From IMG/VR virus record IMGVR_UViG_3300035698_003110, positions 1 through 38,188 of that record: 38,188 nucleotides of DNA. One strand, written 5' to 3'. Positions 7,627 to 15,113 of this stretch are shown one piece after another. The position numbers and the translations under genes were made by a program. The stretch's first letter is position 1. Every line of letters starts with the position of its first letter. The notes under the pieces were generated by a model that was not told the DNA's origin, did no database searches, and was given only the letters and a program-made list of their open reading frames with translations. This DNA comes from a virus.

Positions 7627-10600
7627 ATGTCTAGAAAAGACAGAATACAAAAATTAAAAGATCAACAACTTGATGGGGCTTTGGAGGAAATAAAAGTAGA
7701 ACATTCCCCGAAGATGGAAAAATTAAAGAAACTCGGAGAAGAAATTAAAGCGATCGAAAAGGAAGAGCAGGACGCAGAGATGAGAAAGAGATACCAAGTT
7801 GTTATTGATTATGTCGACAAGCACAAGAAAGAGCTTGCCGTTAAATTAGAAACTTTAGAAATGGACGTCCGAAACTCGGAGTCTATCTTTGCGTTTAAAC
7901 TTCATACTCACGAAAACCTTGAAAAAAGATTTGTGAGCTATTTGTTAAAGGAAGCCTTTGACGATTTTAAAGATGGGATCGCCATTGATTACGAAAAGGT
8001 ATTGAATAGGATCGGTGACATAGAATTATCTGACGAAGCAAAAGAAAAGGAAAACCGACTAAGCTTTCGTGGGCTCAAAACTAGCATTACTCACCTTTGG
8101 AAAAGAATTGATAATATTAAACATAGGGATCTGATCGGCTTAAAATGGAGCGAGGCTGGACATAAGATTGATACGGATATAGAGATGAAGAAACATCGAA
8201 TAGTTGATCTACCCCTACCTGAACAAGCGTCAGAGGCAACCAGTAAGGAATATGTAGACTCATTGATGAATGCTCTTGGACGGAGCTTCCAAACTATAAT
8301 TGGTGGTGGCGGAGGTGAAACTGTGTGGGGTGAAATTACTGGAAATTATTTAGATCAAACGGATATCATCGCCTACATTGATTCACAAATTGCAGGAGAA
8401 AATCATTGGGATATGATTGGTGATTTGTTAGTGCCTCATATTACAGGTAAAGGTATTGATGTGGCTAATTCTTTTGTTAGACAAGCCGACAATACAGAAT
8501 TTATCATTCAAGCAACTGACGGATTGGGATATAAGCAGACTTTTAGAAATATAGCTGGCACTAGATTAGAATGGCTTTGGGGAATAGAAACAGAGGAGGA
8601 CAAATATCTATCATTAAGTTTATCTGGTGGAGAGAATAGATTTGATAATAAAGAGAGAGATTTCAAATTCTTATCTACTGCTGTAAATGATATTTTACAT
8701 CTCAAACACGATACTGGATATATTGGGATTGGAGTAGCCAATCCACAAGCAAGGCTTGATGTCCTAGACGATATTCAGACTGACGCTTTGGAAATGAGAA
8801 TTACTGCGGGACAGACTAAAATTTATGATTACAATACTATAACAGCCCCATCGGATTACTCTCTCGCTTATATGAAAAATAGTTTGACTGCGAGTGATAT
8901 GCTTACTGACCCTACAACTGGTTGGGGTGGGAGAGAATTTACTAATGCCGAGTATTCACTTATTTGGGCAGATAATGCAAATGGTGCTCAAAATCTAGCT
9001 AATGGAACTCCGTTGTATTTGGGTATAATGTGCGAAATGTTTATTGGAGAAAGTGCAAGTCAAATTTCTAACTTGAAAATCGTTATCAATCAATTTAATA
9101 ATGAGTATAGAGTATTTTTTTCACACGCACTTTGGAATTTTACTAATAGCGCTTGGGACAATATAGGGAGTGGATTTAAGATAAATACGAATACGGATTA
9201 CACTTACAATGAGGCTGACATATCAGATTATATAGACGCTGATGGTAGAATTTATATTTTACAATATACTACGAGTGCCACGAGCAGTCTTAATGCTTTT
9301 CGTCTTCTGTATATCTCCTTGACGCCGACATTAACATCAACAATTTCAACCCTTGAAGATAATATCTATGATGATGATTTTATAATCAAGAGAACTTCGC
9401 CACGTGCTTTTCAAGTTTGTCAAAGTGACGGAACGCAGATTGCAAATATAAACACCGCTACTGGTGCTACTGTTTTGAAGACTTTGAATTTGGAAAAAGA
9501 TTTAGTTTCATTAGGACAGGCTTATTTTAAAAATCCGTTAATCGGTATCGGAAGTGGTTTTGCTTATAGTTTTTCCTCTGGTGGAACTCCTACTCTCGGC
9601 TATATAATTAAATCTGCTGTTGGACACGAGGACATAGACACAACAACCTACGGACTTTATTGGGAATACTTTTATTCTCCTACAACTTCGACCATAGCAG
9701 AACATTGGGGAGCGCAATTCCACCACGACCCTACTGGAACAACTAAATACGGAGCTGGAAGTGTGATTGGGAATGTTCATTTTACAATTAAGACTAATTA
9801 CTACGAAAGCTTAACTGGTAGCGTAGATTTAGAATTTATAAATGTCAGAACAAAATTATTTTCTAATTTAGGGTCAGTCACAGGAAAAAGAGCCGTTAAT
9901 GCACTCTTCATTCCCTTTGAGCAAAGTGTTGGGACTTTAACAATGGCAGATGGATTGTTTAATGTCCTTTTGGAAGATAGTGGCACAGGTAGTTTGACTG
10001 GAACTTTGTATCAATTATTTATTGAAAAAACTACAAGTGGCTCGGTTGCAAATTATCAATTTGTGCTAGGTGGATATGATGACGAAACAGGAGTTTATTT
10101 TAATGGAATAACTGGCGCTCATCTTTATAGTAATGGTGCTGATTTATTATTAGATTGTGGAACAGAACAAACATTAGAATTAGTCCAACCAGTTTGGGAC
10201 GATTTAAGAGTTTCAGCAAGTTCAGTTAAGGTGCAAGGGTCAAGTGGAATACCAAGTTATGTTAAATTCAAAGATGACGGGAGTGGTAGCACAGGGGTTT
10301 GGACTTATGATTTTGAGCCTACTAATTTAAACCAAGTTTTCTTTACTGCTCAAATGCCTCATACTTATAAAGAGGGAACTGACTTAATGCCCCACGTCCA
10401 TTGGAGTCCTAAATCAACTAATACGGGAGATGTGGATTGGATTTTAGAATATACAATCGTAAATATAGGTGGGACTTTTGGAAATACTACGACAATCCAT
10501 ATGCTTGATACTGCCGACGGAGTAATTGATAAGCACCAAATTTCAGTTGGTGACGCTATTGACGGAAGTGGATTAGGGATTTCCCATATGATAGTTTGCA

Positions 10601-10728
10601 GATTATATCGGGACGGAGGGGAAGGGGACGACGACTTTACTGGCGACGCTTCATTATTAGAATTTGATTTACATTTTCAAATTGATACAATGGGGTCAAG
10701 GAGAGAACTATATAAAAACCCAGCTTAA
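7627..10728 (+). CDS. Large fibre protein, 1033 aa, located in the head module
   Basis: Residues 1-210 are coiled coil, ending in IEMKKHRIVDLPLPEQASEA plus TSKEYVDS. This matches the P-x-x-x-x-D/E-A-x-x-K-x-Y-V-D collar motif typical of trimeric tail fibres. A Gly run (about 226-230) leads into a long beta-rich shaft with repeated LD/AT strands (about 250-860). A C-terminal domain (about 860-1033) contains FTAQMPHTYKEGTDLMPHVHW and ends GSRRELYK, resembling receptor-binding tips seen in other metagenomic phages (from memory). Position between portal and protease, instead of after the hub, suggests a head or portal-vertex fibre, or simply a moved tail fibre. It begins 2 bp after the portal stop. 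Confidence 0.75.
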   Translation: MSRKDRIQKLKDQQLDGALEEIKVEHSPKMEKLKKLGEEIKAIEKEEQDAEMRKRYQVVIDYVDKHKKELAVKLETLEMDVRNSESIFAFKLHTHENLEKRFVSYLLKEAFDDFKDGIAIDYEKVLNRIGDIELSDEAKEKENRLSFRGLKTSITHLWKRIDNIKHRDLIGLKWSEAGHKIDTDIEMKKHRIVDLPLPEQASEATSKEYVDSLMNALGRSFQTIIGGGGGETVWGEITGNYLDQTDIIAYIDSQIAGENHWDMIGDLLVPHITGKGIDVANSFVRQADNTEFIIQATDGLGYKQTFRNIAGTRLEWLWGIETEEDKYLSLSLSGGENRFDNKERDFKFLSTAVNDILHLKHDTGYIGIGVANPQARLDVLDDIQTDALEMRITAGQTKIYDYNTITAPSDYSLAYMKNSLTASDMLTDPTTGWGGREFTNAEYSLIWADNANGAQNLANGTPLYLGIMCEMFIGESASQISNLKIVINQFNNEYRVFFSHALWNFTNSAWDNIGSGFKINTNTDYTYNEADISDYIDADGRIYILQYTTSATSSLNAFRLLYISLTPTLTSTISTLEDNIYDDDFIIKRTSPRAFQVCQSDGTQIANINTATGATVLKTLNLEKDLVSLGQAYFKNPLIGIGSGFAYSFSSGGTPTLGYIIKSAVGHEDIDTTTYGLYWEYFYSPTTSTIAEHWGAQFHHDPTGTTKYGAGSVIGNVHFTIKTNYYESLTGSVDLEFINVRTKLFSNLGSVTGKRAVNALFIPFEQSVGTLTMADGLFNVLLEDSGTGSLTGTLYQLFIEKTTSGSVANYQFVLGGYDDETGVYFNGITGAHLYSNGADLLLDCGTEQTLELVQPVWDDLRVSASSVKVQGSSGIPSYVKFKDDGSGSTGVWTYDFEPTNLNQVFFTAQMPHTYKEGTDLMPHVHWSPKSTNTGDVDWILEYTIVNIGGTFGNTTTIHMLDTADGVIDKHQISVGDAIDGSGLGISHMIVCRLYRDGGEGDDDFTGDASLLEFDLHFQIDTMGSRRELYKNPA

Positions 10729-10744
10729 TAAATAAACTAAATTT

Positions 10745-11017
10745 ATGACAAATGAAAAATTAGTAGCACTAGGAAAATTGATATATAATAAGATAGAGCA
10801 AGACTATACTTTATTGAAAGCTGGCAAGCCAATACTACCTGCCGAAATGATGTCAAATAGATTGCTTGGTATGATTAGTGATAAGGACAAAGACGCTTTA
10901 TTGATTGAGTTGGCGAAAGCTCAAAAAGAATTAGAGGTGGCAAGTAAAGCAGAAAACATTGACGCAATCGAGGTTAGTGCAGACGCCAAGATTGCTGATT
11001 TAGATAAGTTAATTTAA
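10745..11017 (+). CDS. Hypothetical helical protein, 90 aa
   Basis: The 90-residue product is mostly alpha-helical, with an acidic C-terminus built of alternating Ala/Asp/Glu. No family recognised. It follows the fibre gene by 16 bp and lies before a structured RNA hairpin. Its position suggests it could be a fibre chaperone or small head protein, but only the gene order supports this. Confidence 0.55.
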   Translation: MTNEKLVALGKLIYNKIEQDYTLLKAGKPILPAEMMSNRLLGMISDKDKDALLIELAKAQKELEVASKAENIDAIEVSADAKIADLDKLI

Positions 11018-11021
11018 AAAA

Positions 11022-11054
11022 CCTTGTTTCTATATTCATTAAGAATATGCAAGG
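11022..11054 (+). promoter_or_regulatory. Hairpin sequestering the ribosome binding site of the 11067 gene
   Basis: CCTTG (11022-11026) pairs with CAAGG (11050-11054), and ATATTC (11032-11037) pairs with GAATAT (11043-11048) to close a short loop. The outer 3' arm overlaps the Shine-Dalgarno AAGGGGAG (11051-11058) of the next gene. Folding would limit ribosome access, giving a possible RNA thermometer or translational switch. It lacks a following U-tract, so it is not a standard terminator. Confidence 0.55.
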
Positions 11055-11066
11055 GGAGAGAAAAAA

Positions 11067-11423
11067 ATGAAAATAAAAGTATTGCTAGAGATAGCAAAGG
11101 GAATTAAAACCCTAGAAAAAGTTGTAGCGGGCAAGGCGACTTATGCAATCGCTAAAAACAAAAGAACTATCAAAGGGCTAGTTGAACCAATCCTTGAAAC
11201 TATCAAGGCTATGCAAGAGAAATATGCAGAAAGGGACGCAGATGGTAAAACCATAATGGAGGGACACGGAATTAAGATGAAAGATCTTGCGGGATTTGAA
11301 AAAGAATATAAGGAATTTATCGAGAAAGAAGAAGAAATTAAAATTCATTATATTAAGGAGGAAGATTTGCCAAAAGATCTAAGTGTGGAACAAGCAGACG
11401 CTATTCTATATTTTGTAAAATAG
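11067..11423 (+). CDS. Hypothetical protein, 118 aa (DUF1617-like?)
   Basis: Preceded by AAGGGGAG at suitable spacing, one of the few genes here with a Shine-Dalgarno. The protein is helical and charged, with EKYAERDADGK near residue 53 followed by FEKEYKEFIEKEEEI. This pattern resembles DUF1617-type phage proteins of unknown function (from memory, weak). Expression may be controlled by the overlapping hairpin at 11022-11054. It sits in the head module before the zinc-ribbon gene. Confidence 0.6.
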   Translation: MKIKVLLEIAKGIKTLEKVVAGKATYAIAKNKRTIKGLVEPILETIKAMQEKYAERDADGKTIMEGHGIKMKDLAGFEKEYKEFIEKEEEIKIHYIKEEDLPKDLSVEQADAILYFVK

Positions 11424-11428
11424 TTTTA

Positions 11429-11479
11429 TTACTCACTAACGATATAATGTGCGGAAAGCCTCGATGTCGTTAGTAGTAA
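11429..11479 (+). ncRNA. Long imperfect hairpin in the leader of the 11489 zinc-ribbon gene
   Basis: TTACT-C-ACTAACGA (11429-11442) pairs with TCGTTAGTAGTAA (11467-11479), with a single bulged C. Three further pairs continue inward, closing a loop of about 18 nt that includes GCGGAAAGCC. The element fills the 65-bp gap before the Com-like gene, ends 9 nt before its ATG and contains or abuts its AAGGA ribosome site. There is no U-tract. It looks like a 5' UTR control element, possibly bound by the protein encoded downstream. Confidence 0.55.
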
Positions 11480-11488
11480 GGAAATTAT

Positions 11489-11662
11489 ATGATTACTCTA
11501 TATTGTCCAAGGTGCAATAAATCTATTGGAGAGGTCGATGGTGTATGCGACGATGGAGTCATTCTTAGAAAGCTTTGTGATGAGTGTGGGAAAACTATTG
11601 ATTTTAAGATAAGGTATAAGGCAAAAGGGGAGGTATTAGTAGAAAAAAATTTGACAGAATAG
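11489..11662 (+). CDS. Com-like zinc-ribbon protein, 57 aa
   Basis: A 57-residue frame with AAGGA upstream. Two knuckles, YCPRCN near residue 5 and LCDECGKTIDF near residue 34, form a four-cysteine zinc ribbon. Size and spacing resemble phage Mu Com, a zinc-finger translational activator that binds mRNA. The link is by general layout only, since Com-type ribbons are degenerate. The sequence encodes its own structured leader directly upstream, and its 3' end holds the -35 box of the 11651 promoter. Ends in TAG. Confidence 0.55.
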   Translation: MITLYCPRCNKSIGEVDGVCDDGVILRKLCDECGKTIDFKIRYKAKGEVLVEKNLTE

Positions 11663-11680
11663 CCTTTATCGTGCTATAAT
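11651..11680 (+). promoter_or_regulatory. Strong sigma-70 promoter with extended -10, upstream of capsid operon
   Basis: Perfect -35 TTGACA (11651-11656), 18-bp spacer, perfect -10 TATAAT (11675-11680), with TGC forming an extended -10. The -35 overlaps the last codons of the zinc-ribbon gene. The predicted start is near 11687. The transcript meets an intrinsic terminator within about 70 nt, before it reaches the protease and capsid genes. Confidence 0.85.
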
Positions 11681-11686
11681 TGTTAT

Positions 11687-11758
11687 ACAATAAAATATTA
11701 AAACATTGTGCTGGAAGCCTATCGGTTGTAATATCGCCGAGATTAAGGGCTTTTTTTT
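11687..11758 (+). ncRNA. Short leader RNA (about 72 nt) between promoter and terminator
   Basis: Transcription from the 11651 promoter should start near 11687 and stop at the terminator ending at 11758, yielding an RNA of about 72 nt with no convincing reading frame. Phage lambda has the same arrangement at pR'-tR', where 6S RNA is made until antitermination by Q opens the late genes. Here the RNA could be either an abortive leader of the capsid operon or a stand-alone small RNA. Confidence 0.55.
11715..11758 (+). terminator. Intrinsic terminator (attenuator) before the protease gene
   Basis: AAGCCT (11715-11720) pairs with GGGCTT (11747-11752), with an inner CGG/CCG pairing (11723-11725 with 11737-11739), followed by eight T residues (11751-11758). 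This is a classical rho-independent terminator. It lies 35 bp before the protease start, between a strong promoter and the genes that promoter would serve. Confidence 0.8.
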
Positions 11759-11792
11759 GTGCAAAAAATTAAGCTTTAAATAAAAAAAACAA

Positions 11793-12464
11793 ATGCTAAA
11801 AAAACTAAAGGGGAATTTGGAAACAAAGGAGGCAGGAGTTATTGAGGGTATTGCGTCGACAGATGCTACCGATCGACACGGCGAAGTCGTTAAGCAAGAT
11901 GGCTGGGACTTGAAAAACTTTAAGGATAACCCCGTTTTAATGCTATCTCACAACTATCAGGAATTTCCAATCGGGAAAGTCACCGACATTAAAGTTGTCG
12001 ATGGAGTTCTGAAATTTAAAGCTGAATTTACCAAAGTGACTGCCGTAGCGAGAGAAGCTTTTGATTTAGTTAAGGAGGGAATTATGAATTGCTTGTCCGT
12101 TGGATTTGTTGCGAAAGAATATGATGAAGCCGATCGAAGAATTATTACAAAAGCAGAATTGTTAGAAATTAGTTTAGTTTCGATACCTGCCAATCAAGAA
12201 GCTGTGATTACAGCCAAAGGAATGGCTAAAGATAATAAACTTGCAGATAGTCTAGTAAAGCATTTTCTAGTTGAAAATCCTGAAATGATTAAAAAAGAAA
12301 TCCCCACCAAAGTTGTCCTTAAAAAAGACAACCAAATAAATGGAGAAGATGGGAAAAAGGTCGATGCAGAAGTCCTAAGTAGAAAGCTGTTGCAAACAAC
12401 AGTCGGACACTTACAGGTCATTTTGTCAAAAACAAAACCTAGAAAAGGAGGTGAACAAACATAA
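11793..12464 (+). CDS. HK97-type prohead protease (peptidase S78)
   Basis: This serine protease cleaves scaffold and capsid N-termini during prohead maturation. Residues 14-40 (EAGVIEGIAST...DRHGEVV) give the typical opening. The catalytic His lies in LMLSHNYQ (H53) and the catalytic Ser in NCLSVGF (S102), followed by ELLEISLVSIPAN, a strongly conserved family segment (about 134-146). Length 223 is normal. It ends in TAATG overlap with the capsid gene, so the two are coupled. It is the first gene after the attenuated promoter. Confidence 0.93.
   Translation: MLKKLKGNLETKEAGVIEGIASTDATDRHGEVVKQDGWDLKNFKDNPVLMLSHNYQEFPIGKVTDIKVVDGVLKFKAEFTKVTAVAREAFDLVKEGIMNCLSVGFVAKEYDEADRRIITKAELLEISLVSIPANQEAVITAKGMAKDNKLADSLVKHFLVENPEMIKKEIPTKVVLKKDNQINGEDGKKVDAEVLSRKLLQTTVGHLQVILSKTKPRKGGEQT
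12445..12454 (+). promoter_or_regulatory. Consensus Shine-Dalgarno of the major capsid gene
   Basis: AAGGAGGTGA, perfectly complementary to the 16S rRNA 3' end, lies inside the protease C-terminal codons, about 9-12 nt before the capsid ATG at 12464. Most genes here have no such element, so it marks the capsid gene for high translation and shows that the host ribosome has a usable anti-Shine-Dalgarno. Confidence 0.85.
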
Positions 12465-13576
12465 TGACGAAAGAAAACGAAATAAAACTTACCGATGATG
12501 AAGTAGCAAAAGCTAAGTTGATGGCAGAAACCGTCAAGGAGGCACTTGGACTCGACAGTATCAAATCGGATTTATCCGAAATGAAAACTGATATGGGCTC
12601 TAAGGCTGACAAGCAGATCTTTAAGGTCTTTGTTGGTGCTGATGTTGAAAAGGAAGTTGGAGATTTAGAACCCGAAGAAAAGGTTAAGGCTTTTTCAAGA
12701 GCTTTGGCTTTCGGAGATGAGGCTTCTATTAAAGCTTTGTCCGAGGGATCTAATCCTGATGGTGGATATACTGTTCCCCAAGATTTTTATAAAAGTTTAG
12801 TTTCAGAAATCACCGAAGAGGCGATTATGAGAAAGAACGTTAAGGTTATAAAAATGAATACAAATGTCTTTACTATGTCCAAAAAAGAGGGACAGGTTAA
12901 AGCCACTTGGACTTTGGAAAATGCAACAAAATCTACTACTACGATGCACTTTTCTCAACCTACTATCACCGCTTTTAAATTGGCGGCGATAATTTATCTT
13001 TCAGATGAATTGATTGACGACTCCGCATTCGACCTTACTGATGTTATCATTAAGGACTTTGCAGACGAGATCGCTTCTATGGAAGATGAAGCTATTGTAA
13101 ACGGAAGTGGAACTGCTCAACCTACTGGATTTTTCCAAGCTGGAACTATCAAAACGGTTAAGTATACTGGAAGTATTGACTTTGATTCTATTATTAACTT
13201 AATTTATGCTCTACCTGCGAAATATCGTAAGGGGAACAAGGCTAAGTTTTTTATCAACACAGATGATATCAAAAATTTAAGCAAGATCAAGGATACTGCT
13301 GGACGTTATATTTGGGCTGAACCTGTATCTGCTGGACAACCTGCTACCATTAAAGGGTTTGCAGTAGTTGAGCAAAGCGACGTGCCCGTCGGAAAGATCC
13401 TCTTTGGGGATACTATGACTGCATATTGGTTAGGGGACAGACAAAATATTACGGTTAAGATTACGCAAGATTCAGAAACAACTTTTACTCAGGATAAAAC
13501 TGGTATTAGAGTTGTAGAACGAATTGGTGGTAATGTTATCATTCCTAACGCTGTTAGAATTCTACAATCAGCTTAA
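12464..13576 (+). CDS. Major capsid protein (HK97 fold) with N-terminal delta domain
   Basis: This protein builds the icosahedral shell. Residues 1-95 are charged and helical, the delta/scaffold domain normally removed by the S78 protease. The mature part probably starts near GSNPDGGYTVP (about 97), the usual opening of mature HK97-type subunits. The family core follows: ITEEAIMRKNVKV, then VNGSGTAQPTGFF in the A-domain/E-loop region, and the C-terminal RVVERIGGNVIIPNAVR. Length 370 is normal. Strong Shine-Dalgarno and a TAATG overlap with the protease gene fit high expression. Confidence 0.95.
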   Translation: MTKENEIKLTDDEVAKAKLMAETVKEALGLDSIKSDLSEMKTDMGSKADKQIFKVFVGADVEKEVGDLEPEEKVKAFSRALAFGDEASIKALSEGSNPDGGYTVPQDFYKSLVSEITEEAIMRKNVKVIKMNTNVFTMSKKEGQVKATWTLENATKSTTTMHFSQPTITAFKLAAIIYLSDELIDDSAFDLTDVIIKDFADEIASMEDEAIVNGSGTAQPTGFFQAGTIKTVKYTGSIDFDSIINLIYALPAKYRKGNKAKFFINTDDIKNLSKIKDTAGRYIWAEPVSAGQPATIKGFAVVEQSDVPVGKILFGDTMTAYWLGDRQNITVKITQDSETTFTQDKTGIRVVERIGGNVIIPNAVRILQSA

Positions 13577-13604
13577 TCAAGCTGGTTTAGTTTGTTAGCT
13601 TACT

Positions 13605-13626
13605 CTGCCGATATCTTCATCGGTAG
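13605..13626 (+). terminator. Small hairpin after the capsid gene (partial terminator or mRNA stabiliser)
   Basis: CTGCCGAT (13605-13612) pairs with ATCGGTAG (13619-13626) around a 6-nt loop. No U-tract follows, so full termination is unlikely. A hairpin just 3' of the capsid gene commonly stabilises its mRNA or lowers downstream transcription, matching the need for many more capsid copies. Confidence 0.5.
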
Positions 13627-13641
13627 GGATAAGATAATAAA

Positions 13642-13839
13642 ATGCAAAAGATAATTTTAAAAAGGACTAAAGAAGTCAAGGACGTTCCTAATAATATCGC
13701 CCATACTTTAATTGATAGCGGGCAAGCAAGTTTATATTCTTACAAGCACGGCGAAGTAAGAAAAGAAACGATCGGAAAAGAAGTGGCAAGTCCGAAGAGG
13801 GACAAGATGATTAAAAAATCTAAGAACAAATCAATATAA
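13642..13839 (+). CDS. Small head-associated protein, 65 aa
   Basis: The product has VKDVPNNIAHTLIDSGQA at residues 11-28, resembling short phage head proteins in which V-P-x-x-x-A-x-x-L-x-x-x-G-x-A is typical of a small fold. The tail is basic (ten Lys/Arg in the last 20 residues). Gene position between capsid and head-tail connector supports a structural or assembly role; there is no firm family. It overlaps the next gene by one base. Confidence 0.6.
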   Translation: MQKIILKRTKEVKDVPNNIAHTLIDSGQASLYSYKHGEVRKETIGKEVASPKRDKMIKKSKNKSI

Positions 13840-14399
13840 TGTTAGTCACCGTAGAAGAAGTTAAAACTTTTTTGGGAATAAAAAACAATACGCAGAATGC
13901 GGTTATTGAAATGCTTATTGGTGCAATGACTAGCTACATAGAAAATCATTGCCAAAGAAAATTCGAAGCTGACGATTATATTGAAAAACAAGACGGAACT
14001 GGAAACTGCGAACTACTTTTAAATCAATATCCTATCAATTCGATAACGAGGTTAGAAAGAAATCAATCCCTTAACAATACAGAAAGTTTTGTCACCGTAG
14101 ACGCAGAAGAGTATTTTAGTGCCGAAAAGAGCGGGATACTTACAAAAATTACTTCTTTTCTTAGAGGTAAGCAAAATTATAAAATAACCTACAATGCTGG
14201 ATATGCAGAGGCAGACGTTCCCGAAGATCTAAAGTATTGTTGCCAAGTTTTAATTAGTGAAGCAATGGGACACCGAAAAAATACTGGACTTAAAAGCGAG
14301 AGCTTGGGCGACCATAGCGTTTCGTTTGGGGCGAGTGTCCAAAGCAATCCAGTAATCAAGAATATTTTATCGGGCTACCGAAAAATACCAATATGTTAA
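13839..14399 (+). CDS. Head-tail connector (HK97 gp6-like)
   Basis: Connector of this family forms a ring below the portal and joins the head to the neck. The opening TVEEVKTFLGIKNNTQNAVIE and the segment MTSYIENHCQRKFE match gp6/gp15-like connectors, which share the helix pair L-K-x-F-L-x-I and I-x-x-Y-x-x-R. The middle holds the beta-hairpin (LLNQYPINSITRL), and the late part carries the conserved DLKYCCQVLISEA. Length 186 and location right after the capsid agree. Confidence 0.88.
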   Translation: MLVTVEEVKTFLGIKNNTQNAVIEMLIGAMTSYIENHCQRKFEADDYIEKQDGTGNCELLLNQYPINSITRLERNQSLNNTESFVTVDAEEYFSAEKSGILTKITSFLRGKQNYKITYNAGYAEADVPEDLKYCCQVLISEAMGHRKNTGLKSESLGDHSVSFGASVQSNPVIKNILSGYRKIPIC

Positions 14400-14713
14400 T
14401 TCAATTAGATAGGACAATTTCTATCCACAGGTTATCAACCGTAGATGGAAATAAAACCTCATACATTACCTACACGACGACGATGGAAGCTACGATCCAA
14501 CCCCTATCTGATTCAAAGGCAGGAATGGCAGGCGGAGCGAGTGGTTCACTATTCAAAATATACCTAGACGCGGGAAAGAATATTCAGGAAAACGACGAAG
14601 TCAGAGATGATGATGGAAATATTTATAAAGTAATTAGCGGAGGAATACATAATAGAAACGATGGATTTGTTGCAGATTATTTAGAGGTCACAGTTCAAAA
14701 GATAAATCAATAA
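14393..14713 (+). CDS. Head-tail adaptor / stopper-like protein
   Basis: A 106-residue beta-rich protein overlapping the connector gene by 7 bp. The Gly-rich segment GMAGGASGSLFKIY and the closing EVRDDDGNIYKVISGG fit the head-closure (SPP1 gp16 / HK97 gp7-like) class, in which a short barrel with an I-x-D-x-x-G-N-x-Y-x-V strand is usual. It would cap the connector and keep DNA in the filled head. Identified by position and fold pattern rather than a strong motif. Confidence 0.75.
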   Translation: MLIQLDRTISIHRLSTVDGNKTSYITYTTTMEATIQPLSDSKAGMAGGASGSLFKIYLDAGKNIQENDEVRDDDGNIYKVISGGIHNRNDGFVADYLEVTVQKINQ

Positions 14714-14714
14714 A

Positions 14715-15113
14715 ATGGTTGTAGTAGTAAAACTCATTAACAAGCGAAGCCTACTAAAATCTTGGGCTATTGCACCTGAAAAGATGGTAAACGGCTTAGA
14801 TGGGGCTGTGAAAGCGACGAGCGTGTTCATTACAGGACTAACAAAGATAAATATAACGACTGGTGAGGGAATGTGGAAGCCACCGATCAAGACTGGGCAG
14901 ATGAGATTAGGCGTTCAACCTCAAAAATTAGGAAGATTGAAAGCAATGGTTAGCACAAGCAGAAGAACTCCTTACGCCGTATTTGTCCACGATGGAACAA
15001 AGAAGATGAGAGCAAGACCTTTCTTTGAAATAACTGCGAAAAGAGGAGCACTAAAGATTCAAAAATTCTTTGGATCGTATATGGATAAAGTAATTAAAGA
15101 TATTTTCCGATGA
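14715..15113 (+). CDS. Neck/tail protein, HK97 gp10-like
   Basis: The sequence shows GLDGAVKATSVFITG (about 25-39), then RTPYAVFVHDGTKKMRARPFF (about 77-97), the hallmark Y-A-x-x-V-H-x-G-T-x-x-x-x-A-R-P-F of HK97 gp10-like proteins, which act at the head-tail junction. Length 132 is normal. It overlaps the following gene in an ATGA arrangement. The family assignment is firm; the exact structural role is inferred from relatives. Confidence 0.88.
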   Translation: MVVVVKLINKRSLLKSWAIAPEKMVNGLDGAVKATSVFITGLTKINITTGEGMWKPPIKTGQMRLGVQPQKLGRLKAMVSTSRRTPYAVFVHDGTKKMRARPFFEITAKRGALKIQKFFGSYMDKVIKDIFR

